Assembly: GCA_033032865.1 (NCBI GenBank)
Contig: JAWHQI010000185.1
Location: forward strand, 2,418,001-2,482,000
DNA from: Dactylorhiza incarnata
Lineage: Eukaryota; Streptophyta; Magnoliopsida; Asparagales; Orchidaceae
Length of the DNA: 64,000 nt
Direction: 5' to 3'
Position numbers and translations under genes: made by a program. The notes beneath the pieces were generated by a model, which saw nothing but the letters and a program-made list of their open reading frames with translations, searched no databases and was not told the DNA's origin. Positions 55,399 through 64,000 of this stretch are shown here, in pieces (within the stretch, counting starts at the first letter, position 1; the number at the start of each line of letters is the position of its first letter).

Positions 55399-56626
55399 GT
55401 GCAGGAGTACCACATCTTCAGGCTGGTGTGGTACTTGGACAGTGGATGCTTCATGCACATGATAGGGTACAAAAATCTATTAACCAGCTTTGAGGATAGA
55501 CATGGACTCATCTATTCAACCCACCTCTATTCCTCCTCCTCCTACATCAAACACACCTCATCTTCTTACCACAACCACTGATCTTAGTATTACAGTCATC
55601 TCTCCACCTTCATCTCCTCCACCATTATCTCCTCCACCATTATCTCCTCCACCAACACAACCTGAACCATCCTCATCCACACAAGCACTCCTTCTCCAGT
55701 GCATTCAACAAGAAACCCATAAATTTCAGGACAGGCTTGATGGACACTGCTCCCAACTTCACTCCTCCATCATGCACATGCTAACCCAAATAGATGGGGT
55801 CAATGCCTCTGTGCAAAGCATGAAGTCCTATATCTCTTCATCTAGGGTCACTAAGTCTTTCTTAACCTCCTTAGCTAAGAAGGTCAAGAAGGGGGAGAAG
55901 TTAGATGAAGAGCAGCTCTCCAGTCACAAATCTCACTCACACAAATCACCTCAAACATCAAAATCTGATAGTCCTGCTCTGCTTAAGACCATTGGGAATG
56001 AAAAAGTACCTGAGCTACATACTAATGAACAAATAACAGATGTACTTTTTATAGCAAGAGAAGCTGAACAACAAGTAGTTATATTTCAAAGGGAGGCAAG
56101 TAGAGTAGAAAAAGATGTTGAAAAGGAAGCTGTTGAAACAGCAAGAGACCTGAAGGAACCTTCAACTCAGGGGGAGCCAGATGCTGATATGGCTGAAGCT
56201 AATACTGAAACTGAAAAAGAAATTAGGAAGGAAGATCAGGGTCAGGGGCAGCTAATATAGAAGTTGAAAAAGAAAAAGAACTAAAAGAACCCTCAACTCA
56301 GGGGGAGCGGACTGCTTTGAATCAGGGGGAGCTGAATGAACATCTTGCTACTGAAGAGCATGAAGAGGAAGGGCAACTCACCCCTATATGAAAATCTGAT
56401 CTCCCTTTAGTATTCTCTAGGAAGAGAAAAACTCATCCTACCCCTCCTAAGTAACTTTTTGCAAACAGCATAAGTAGTTTACAATTCTGATTCTTATTCT
56501 TTGAAAATGATTTTGTATGTGAATATACATGTCTTTCTTTTCTTCTGATTTCCTAATATATCTCTTTCTATAAAAATGCTTTGATGTGTTTCTCTCTGAT
56601 CAGGGTTAAGACAAATAGGGGGAGAT
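55399..56626 (+). pseudogene. TE9 internal copy 2: protease start fused to third ORF
   Basis: Same fusion as copy 1 at about 55500. The third ORF runs open from the ATG at 55502 to 56260 (252 codons): P/S/T-rich start, then a helical stretch LQCIQQETHKFQDRLDGHCS, basic KKVKKGEKLDEEQ, and an acidic E-rich tail. A one-base deletion near 56250, relative to copy 1, ends it early. AGGGGGAG words lie at about 56167, 56298, 56322 and 56616. Confidence 0.88.
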
Positions 56627-57960
56627 TGTTGGGAAAATGATTTATCTTAACCCTTAGAAATGAGTAGAAAATGAGTTCTCAGAGTGAAAAATTAGTTTAA
56701 GTAAATATGCGTCGAATAGTAATCGACGCAGCGTTGAAGTGTAGTCGACGCATCTCTCGTACTGAGTCAAAGTAACTCTAAACAGAATTCGATGTAACCA
56801 AAGTCGATGTAACTCTGATTTCTAGTCGACGCACCCCGTAAAGTCGACGCACCTCAGTCGACGCTCCTACCATATCTTCTTCTCGACGTCTAGCCAGGCT
56901 GAAATTGGCGCACGTTGAATTCTGTGATAGACTCAAAATCACGCCAAATCTCTTTCCTTCTTTCTGTAGATCTGAATTTTATGGAATTATATTATTTTTT
57001 TCTAGCCGTTCTGAATCAATCTTTCCTTCTAAATGATTCTTGGCTAATTTGATTAAGATTATTATGGACATTATTTGAAAATAGAATGATGTCTTTCCTT
57101 CTACAGATATAATGATTATGGAAACTTTTATTTCTTACTATTTCTCTGACTGCTAATTGATTATTCTCCTATAGCAATATTTTTGAATAAACAGAGCTAT
57201 AAATACAGAAGAAGGTCGGCAAAGAAAAAGAAGAAGTGATCCACTCCATCTATTTGAAAAAGAGGAAAAGCTCCCAAGTGAAAAGTGAGAAAGCTGAGAA
57301 AAGTGAAAGAGTGCTGCCGCAAGAAAAAGCCTTCTTCTTCTTCTTCATCCTCCTGAAGTCATACTGCTGCAAATTTCTGGAAGCTCTCACTAAAAGAGAG
57401 AAAGGCTTACAATCTCCTTCTCACTATAGAAGAGAGATTACATTCACTATTCTTGTGCTTCTAATCTTCTTGCTAGGAAGAAGATTCCTTCTTACATAAT
57501 TTGTTTCTTGTTCTTCTTATTCTTATTCTTATTTCAATTTCAATAGTGTGAAAGAGTTTTAAGAATCTCTCTTCAAAAAATTCAGTTGTAGTGGTTCTAA
57601 GAGTCTCCTTATCAAAAGACTCAGGCTGGTTCTAAGAGTCTCCTTATCAAAAGACTCAGGCTGGTTCTAAAAGTCTCCTTAACACAAGACTCAGTGCAAG
57701 ATAGTGAATTCCTACCAAGGGGGTAGAAGAGAGGACTACTCAAAGTTTGGGGAACCACTAAATTACTTTGTGTTGTGCTGTGATTTTCTTTTTACTATTT
57801 CTTTCTTTATTTGCTTAATTCTTGTTAGTGTGTGGGAAGCTTAAATCTGTGAATATTACACACATATATATATATATTTGTTAACTTTGTACAAAATATT
57901 TTTAAATCTCTATTCACCCCCCCTCTAGAGGATTCTAGTGAGGTTAACTGTGCACTTTCA
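56627..57960 (+). repeat. TE9 LTR 3
   Basis: 1334 bp. Variants CTCGTACTGAGTCAAAGTAA and GAAATTGGCGCACGTTG are shared with LTR 4 only. Confidence 0.93.
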
Positions 57961-58051
57961 ATTGGTATCAAAGCGAGGTTGATCAAAAAGGGATAACTCC
58001 TTGATCAAAAAGATCCTACCTCATATATATATATTTCTAAAAACTTTTTTT

Positions 58052-59997
58052 ATGGCACAAATCAAAGATTATGCTTCCACCAGACCACCAATTTACAACC
58101 TTGAAAAGTTTGCACTTTGGAAAATAAGAATTAAAATTTATTTAAACTCTATTGATGGAGAACTATTTGATGTATTATGACAGGTCCACCCAAGCCATTC
58201 AAGAAGGACTCAAGTGGAGTGGTCACTCAAACACTTGCTCCAAGGGCTGAGTGGACAGATGAAGAAAAGAAAGCCCAAGCATGTGATGCCAAGGCTATGA
58301 ATATATTAGTCTCAACCCTCTCAGATGAAATCTTCCAAAATATTGCTGAATGTGGGTCAGCTAAGGAAATATGGGAAGCTCTCACCAAAATGGTAGAAGG
58401 AAGTGCTGATGAGAGAAAGGATAAAAAGGCATTACTCATCTCTCAATATGAAAACTTCCAGAAGAAAGATAGTGAAAGTGTTGCTGACATGTATGCCGGA
58501 TTCAACCTCATAATAAATGATTTAAGAGCACTTGAGAAGGACATATCTCTCACTGAGATAAATGACAAATTGCTGACTTGCTTCCCTAGCTCTTGGGACT
58601 CAAGAATCTGGCCAATTAGAGACTACAAAAGCCAAAAAGAAATCTCAACAGATGTCCTGTTGGGTAAATTAAGATCTTATGAACAGTTGTTGAAAACGAG
58701 ATCTGAGAAAGAAGAGAAAGAAAAGACTCCTTCACTCTCAAAGGAAAAGAGTATTGCCTTAAAGGCTACTGCAGATGAACCCTCTACAAGTGATGAGGAG
58801 CTGATCAGTCTACTGGCCAGATGACTCAAGAAGTGGATCAAAACATAAGGATCTAGAAGGAGAGATTCAAAAACCAGGTATGACAAAACTCCTACTAAAG
58901 AAATTATATGTTACTCTTGCAGGAAACCTGGACACATTGCACCTGAATGTCCTAAAGAGATCAGTAATAAAAAAGATCTGAAAAGAACAGATCTAAAGAA
59001 AAAGAAGAAAAAGAATGGATTCATTGCGCAACCATGGAGTGATTCAGAATCTGAAGAAAGTACCTCATCTGAAAATGATCAAGAAGAGGATAAGCAAGAG
59101 GAAACCTGTTTGATGGCTACTGAGAAGCCTGAAGATAAATCTCTGGTAAATATATCTGATGATATAGATTTTTCTTCTACTGATTTCAAAAATAGCTTCA
59201 AAGAATTTTGTTTTGATCAAGTCAAATCTGAGAAAGAAAAAAAAGAACTAATAAATGAATTGAACAATCTCAAACAAATGGATACACAATATAAAAACTA
59301 TGAACTCAGTCAAGAACTCTTTAGATCAGAGGAGCAACTAGATAAAATCAATACTGAAATTCAAACACTAAGAAATGAGCTAGCAAAGGCAAAAGCCTTT
59401 GAAGATTCCCTAAATGGCATAAGCCAAAAGCTCAAGAATATCTCTGAAAATCTCACTGAAAGATTTAGACAACTAGAGTTCAATACTGATTTAGAACCCA
59501 GACCTCAATCATCCAGCAAATCTGTCTGGAGACATCCTATCCACTTCACTAGGAAGAATCATCTGATAGGAGAAAATTCACAAGAAAATCCAAAAACAAC
59601 TGCTGTTTTTAATAAAAATAATTTCACTATATATGAAGGAATCCTAGGTTAATATCCTCAGAAAAGAAATAAATTTGCATCGAGTTATTATCAACGTGCA
59701 TCAAGTTCTACTCGACGCAACTTAAATGATGCATCAATTTCTAATCAACGCATACACCAAAGTGCGTTAACTTCCACTCGACGCAACTATAAACATACGT
59801 CGAATTCCTATCGACGCAACCAATCTGACAGGAATTTCTCCCTTTCCAAAAAGTCTTCTCAATCCATTTCCTTTTATTATGAATACTATTTCTGCAATAT
59901 TACCAAAGACTGTTGGTATGATAAACCAACACCCCTAAAGAAGAAAGGGTACACTGAAAGACCCACTTATTCTTTCATTGAACCTTTCACTGTTGGA
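58052..59997 (+). pseudogene. TE9 internal copy 3: Gag
   Basis: It begins at 58052 like the others. A one-base deletion near 58173 shifts the frame; the reading continues 58177-58824 to a TGA, then a second stop, the knuckle CYSCRKPGHIAPEC, and 59110-59652 with the coiled coil intact (LSQELFRSEEQLDKINTEI). The linker array follows. The coding copy closes at the deletion junction near 60017. Confidence 0.9.
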
Positions 59998-60136
59998 AGG
60001 AAGGGACCCCAGCTTAGCTCAAATAGATGGGGTCAATGCCTCTGTGCAAAGCTTGAAGTCCTCTATCTTTCAATCTAGGGTCACTAAGTCTTTCTTAACC
60101 TCCTTAGTAATGAGAGTGAAAAATTAGTAATGAGAT
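59998..60136 (+). other. TE9 internal copy 3: remnant of the third ORF
   Basis: After GGACCCCAGCTTAG the sequence jumps to CTCAAATAGATGGGGTCAATG, which in copy 2 lies about 430 bp further on. A short piece of the third ORF remains before AATGAGAGTGAAAAATTAG, an LTR-derived phrase, and LTR 4. The protease start and the polypurine cluster are gone. Confidence 0.8.
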
Positions 60137-61375
60137 TGTTGGGAAAATGATTTATCTTAACCCCTAGAAATGAGTAGAAAATGAGTTCTGAGAGTGAAAA
60201 ATTAGTTTAAGTAAATATGCGTCGAATAGTAATCGACGCAGCGTTGAAGTGTAGTCGACGCATCTCTCGTACTGAGTCAAAGTAACTCTAAACAGAATTC
60301 GATGTAACCAAAGTCGATGTAACTCTGATTTCTAGTCGACGCACCCCGTAAAGTCGACGCACCTCAGTCGACGCTCCTACCATATCTTCTTCTCGACGTC
60401 TAGCCAGGCTGAAATTGGCGCACGTTGAATTCTGTGATAGACTCAAAAACACGCCAAATCTCTTTCCTTCTTTCTGTAGATCTGAATTTTATGGAATTAT
60501 ATTATTTTTTTCTAGCCGTTCTGAATCAATCTTTCCTTCTAAATGATTCTTGGCTAATTTGATTAAGATTATTATGGACATTATTTGAAAATAGAATGAT
60601 GTCTTTCCTTCTACAGATATAATGATTATGGAAACTTTTATTTCTTACTATTTCTCTGACTGCTAATTGATTATTCTCCTATAGCAATATTTTTGAATAA
60701 ACAGAGCTATAAATACAGAAGAAGGTCGGCAAAGAAAAAGAAGAAGTGATCCACTCCATCCATTTGAAAAAGAGGAAAAGCTCCCAAGTGAAAAGTGAGA
60801 AAGCTGAGAAAAGTGAAAGAGTGCTGCCGCAAGAAAAAGCCTTCTTCTTCTTCTTCATCCTCCTGAAGTCATACTGCTGCAAATTTCTGGAAGCTCTCAC
60901 TAAAAGAGAGAAAGGCTTACAATCTCCTTCTCACTATAGAAGAGAGATTACATTCACTATTCTTGTGCTTCTAATCTTCTTGCTAGGAAGAAGATTCCTT
61001 CTTACATAATTTGTTTCTTGTTCTTCTTCTTCTTCGTCTTATTCTTATTCTTATTTCAATTTCAATAGTGTAAAAGAGTTTTAAGAATCTCTCTTCAAAA
61101 AATTTAGTTGTAGTGGTTCTAAGAGTCTCCTTATCAAAAGACTCAGGCTGGTTCTTAGAGTCTCCTTATCAAAAGACTCAGGCTAGTTCTAAGAGTCTCC
61201 TTAACAAAAGACTCAGGTCAAGATAGTGAATTCCTACCAAGGGGGTAGAAGAGTGGACTACCCAAAGTTCGGGGAACCACTATATTTCTTTGTGTTGTGC
61301 TGTGATTTTCTTTTTACTATTTCTTTCTTTATTTGCTTAATTCTTGTTAGTGTGTGGGAAGCTTAATTCTTGTTT
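60137..61375 (+). repeat. TE9 LTR 4, truncated at its 3' end
   Basis: Collinear with LTR 3 to GGGAAGCTT at 61365; the last 118 bp or so of the LTR are missing. The end repeats GCTTAATTCTTGTT, which also occurs 25 bp earlier, before TE8 sequence resumes. Confidence 0.9.
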
Positions 61376-61836
61376 CTTTTTAATTAAAATGATGTAAGTC
61401 TTTCATACCATGCATGGGGCGCTTGTTTTAAACCATAAAGCGCTTTCTCTAGTTTATAAACATGATTTGGAATTTTTTCACTAATAAAACCGGGGGGTTG
61501 TTCAACATAAACTTCTTCTTTTACAAACCCGTTTAGAAAGGCACTTTTCGCATCCATTTGAAATAGTTTTATTCTTTTAAAGCTTGCAAATGCTAGAAAA
61601 ATTCTTATAGACTCTAATCTAGCAACGGGTGCAAAAGATTCATCAAAATCTATCCCCTCGATTTGAGAATATCCTTGTGCTACTAATCGTGCTTTATTCC
61701 TAGTGATTCTAGACTCACCATCTAATTTATTTTTAAAAATCCATTTTACTCCTACAACCGGGTGATTAGATGGTCTTTCAACTAATTTCCAAACATTATG
61801 TTGCTCAAATTGTTCTAACTCTTCATTCATAGCCAA
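61376..61836 (-). pseudogene. TE8 reverse transcriptase, N-terminal part
   Basis: Open minus-strand frame: [99 protein letters not shown], then a stop and the junction with TE9. It joins 46281-47306 to make one RT. Confidence 0.92.
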
Positions 61837-61853
61837 AAACCAAAATTCATCAT

Positions 61854-62927
61854 TTAAAGTAGTAGAAACGTTTTTGTTTCTATTTTGGAAACAAAATAAA
61901 TATTTGAAAATGATTCATGAAGAGAAGAGCGAGTTCTTACCCCGATGGATGGTTCACCAATTATAAATTCTCGTGGATGATCCTTTGTGAATTTTAAGAT
62001 GCTTGGAGGTACATATTCATCTTTCATGGCCTCCTCTTCTTCTTCTTTGGAAGGTTCTTCATCACCATGCTCCAAAGGAGGTAATAGATCATCCTCTTTG
62101 CCTGCGGAAAGTCTTTCTATACAAGGAACAAGCTCATCAAATTTCACATTAATTGATTCTTCAACTTTTCTAGTTCTTTTATTAAAAACTCTATAAGCTT
62201 TACTAGTTGAAGAGTATCCAAGAAATGTTCCTTCATCACATTTTTCATCAAACTTTCCCAAGCTATCTTTTGTATTTAAAATAAAGCATTTACAACCAAA
62301 AACTTTGAAGTAAGATACATTAGGCTTCTTTTGAAAATAAAGTTCATATGGTGTGAGATTTAAACATGGGCGAAGCATGATTCTATTTATAATATAACAT
62401 GATTTGTTTACGACTTTGGCCCAAAAGGACTTAGATATTTTATATTCACATAACATAGTGCGTGCAAGCTCTTAAAGTGTCCTATTCTTTCTTTCTACAA
62501 CACCATTTTGTTGTGGTGTGCGTGGTGCGGAGAACTCATGGTTTATGCCTAACATATCACAATAAGATGTAAATTTTTCATTTTCAAATTCTCATCCATG
62601 ATCCGAGCGAATGCATTTAATTTTTAAATCACTTTCATTTTGAATACGAGTACATAATTTCGAAAATTCACAAAATGCTTCGAATTTGGATGAGAGAAAT
62701 ATTGTCCAACAATATCTAGAAAAATCATCTATTAAAACTTATGTATATAATCTACCACCAAGACTTGCGGTGCTAACGGGACCAAAAAGATCCATATGAA
62801 TTAATTGCAAAGGTCTTATAGTAGAAATAACATTTTTTACTTTTGAAAGAGGATCTAGTAATTTTACCTTTTTGACATGGTGAACAAAGTGAAGGTAAAT
62901 TTCCATTTAATCTAGGCAATCCTCTAA
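61854..62927 (-). pseudogene. TE8 integrase and linker (broken)
   Basis: From 62456 to 61854 an open frame gives FWAKVVNKSCYIINRIMLRP, YFKVFGCKCFILNTKDSLG, GTFLGYSSTSKAYRVFNK and an acidic linker to KIETKTF. Upstream (62927-62457) the core is readable in pieces: LRPLQLIHMDLFGP, an IDDFSR-like block and RTPQQNGVVERKNRTL followed by a stop. Confidence 0.85.
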
Positions 62928-63420
62928 TTAACTCTCTTTTGGCAAGTTTACAATAAGCTTTGTGCTAGCATGTCCTAGCCTTCTATGCCAAAGTTCAAGT
63001 TCATCATTTTTGGTAATAAAACATTTTAAAGATGATTTTGAAAGATCATGAAATGAAACTATATAAACATTGTGTAATCTTGGTGCACTTTGTAAAATAT
63101 TGTTTGTAATAGGATTAGATATTTTACATAGATTAGTGGAAGATTCAAATAACACATCTAATCCTTTATCACATAATTGGCTAATAAAAATTAAATTGCG
63201 TTTTAATCCTTTCACATAAAGAACATTAGATATAGTAAAGGATTTGTTACCAACTGTACCAATTCCCATGATCCTTTCTTTTCCGTTATCACCAAATATC
63301 ACGATCCCTCCCTTCTTCTTTTCTAGGCTAAGGAACTTAGCTTTATTGCCCGTCATGTGCTTGGAGCATCCTTAATCCATGTACCACACGTCTTCATTGT
63401 CCTTAGCCTACCTGCACATC
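62928..63420 (-). pseudogene. TE8 protease and pre-integrase
   Basis: The active site reads VWYMD, stop, GCSKHMTGNKAKF: the Ser of DSG is replaced by a TAA codon. The frame then continues VIFGDNGKERIMGIGTVG, ISNVLYVKGLKRNLIFISQL and LELWHRRLGHASTKLI (integrase His pair). Just before it, minus-strand CTTTCTTGATGTGCAG-GT forms the splice-acceptor-like site. Confidence 0.88.
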
Positions 63421-63494
63421 AAGAAAGAAGATGAGAGTAAAGATCCAGATACCCAAGTGGTACCACCCATAGAATAAGTGGAAGCCTTAGGTAC

Positions 63495-64000
63495 TCAGAT
63501 TTGTTTTAAAGCATTTTGTTTTATTATCCTGCAAGAACTAGATGTGTGACCTAACCTATAACAGTTTGCACACGAAATAAAGGGGGTTGATACCCTTTTC
63601 TGGAATATTTTCTTGCTGGAATAAGTTGGATTTACAGAAGAAAAACATTTTAAAGAGGAAAAATCAGGTTTCTGGTATGAGGTGCTAGCGCCGGCGTTAG
63701 TGGCTAGCGCCGGGCGGTAGCCCGCACCTCGATATCCGAGCCCAAATTTTCCAGAACCATGGCACTGGTTCCCTAAGATCATTTCCAGAGTTTTTGGCCT
63801 ATTCCAAATTTTAATGGCCATGGTGAGATCATGAACTTGTGCTTTAAGTGAATAGTTTTCTTTCACAAGCATTACACACCTATTTTCAAAACCTTTTTTA
63901 TTATTTTTGATTTGCAAAAGAGAGGCTTCTAATTTCCTTTCTAATTCCCCATTCTCTTTTGTAAGAGTTTTGGCATGAGAGAGGGCTTTAGAAAGTGACT
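63495..64000 (-). pseudogene. TE8 Gag C-terminal part (cut by window end)
   Basis: From the window end: coiled-coil-like stretch to KENYSLKAQVHDLTMAI, then a linker GYRGAGYRPALATNAGAST whose DNA (63683-63730) carries the LTR-type motif CTAGCGCCGGCG and TAGCGCCGGGCGGTAGC, then a knuckle CANCYRLGHTSSSC and the stop at 63495. The N-terminal Gag domain is outside the window. Confidence 0.85.

Larger units (their letters stand above)
47307..61375 (+). mobile_element. TE9: tandem array of a pol-less Sirevirus-like Copia derivative
   Basis: Four LTRs (47307-48653, 51963-53315, 56627-57960, 60137-61365) alternate with three internal regions, all in the same direction. Each internal region begins with primer binding site TTGGTATCAAAGCG and a gag related to TE7. 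The first two end with the third ORF and an AAATAGGGGGAGAT tract. Integrase, RT and RNase H are absent from all three. The array interrupts TE8 RT. No target site duplication is visible, because the last LTR is cut short. Confidence 0.93.
43028..64000 (-). mobile_element. TE8: Sirevirus-like Copia element, split by TE9 and cut by the window end
   Basis: Minus strand, left to right: 3' LTR 43028-44281, non-coding tail to 46280, RNase H and RT end 46281-47306, TE9, RT start 61376-61836, integrase, protease, and gag up to 64000. The 5' LTR is outside the window. The flank before the LTR is ATAAG (43023-43027), the sequence to look for as a target site duplication. Protease and integrase are broken by stops, so the copy is inactive. 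Confidence 0.9.

Overview
The window is plant nuclear DNA made almost entirely of nested LTR retrotransposons. The evidence is Copia elements of the Sirevirus type (UBN2-like Gag, DSG protease, YVDD reverse transcriptase, a third ORF after RNase H), Athila-like and Tat-like Gypsy elements, a TRIM, tRNA-type primer binding sites and polypurine tracts next to TG...CA LTRs. I see no host gene, tRNA, rRNA or CRISPR array. A flowering plant is a safe inference; I cannot name the species. The setting looks like an intergenic or pericentromeric repeat nest.

Layout, using my own names. TE1 (1-1764, +): 3' end of a Tat-like element, with an antisense ORF and its 3' LTR. TE2 (1765-13724, -): an old, broken Copia element that hosts TE1, TE3, TE4 and TE5. 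TE3 (2674-3096, +): a 423-bp TRIM. TE4 (4614-12327, -): an Athila-like element that codes only for Gag; its left edge took part in a 1.75-kb tandem duplication. TE5 (13725 to at least 39671, +): a Tat-like Gypsy element with gag, protease, RT, archaeal-type RNase H, integrase and a 95-bp satellite. TE5 is split by two clean insertions. TE6 (16343-23643, +) is a second Athila-like Gag-only element with an intact 776-codon ORF and target site duplication GCGTC. TE7 (23804-35207, +) is an 11.4-kb Sirevirus-like Copia element with target site duplication GAGGA. The stretch 39672-43027 holds a coiled-coil ORF remnant that could belong to TE5 or to another element. TE8 (43028 to the window end, -): a Sirevirus-like Copia element, split in its RT by TE9. 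TE9 (47307-61375, +): a tandem chain LTR-int-LTR-int-LTR-int-LTR of a Copia derivative that has lost nearly all of pol.

Relative ages follow from the nesting: TE2 is older than TE1, TE3, TE4 and TE5; TE5 is older than TE6 and TE7; TE8 is older than TE9. Only TE6 keeps a long intact ORF. All pol genes carry stops or frameshifts, so movement would need proteins supplied from elsewhere.

Three signals stand out. First, each family carries an array of short CpG-containing, mostly palindromic motifs in its LTR. In three Copia families the same family motif recurs in the gag linker, and in two of them also in the spacer after RNase H. One motif, GTTCGACGAA, is shared in sense orientation by one Gypsy and two Copia families. 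Second, four Copia families have a 3'-splice-site-like TGCAG between the gag stop and the protease. Third, TE9 is a tandem array of a pol-less derivative whose protease start is fused directly to the third ORF.
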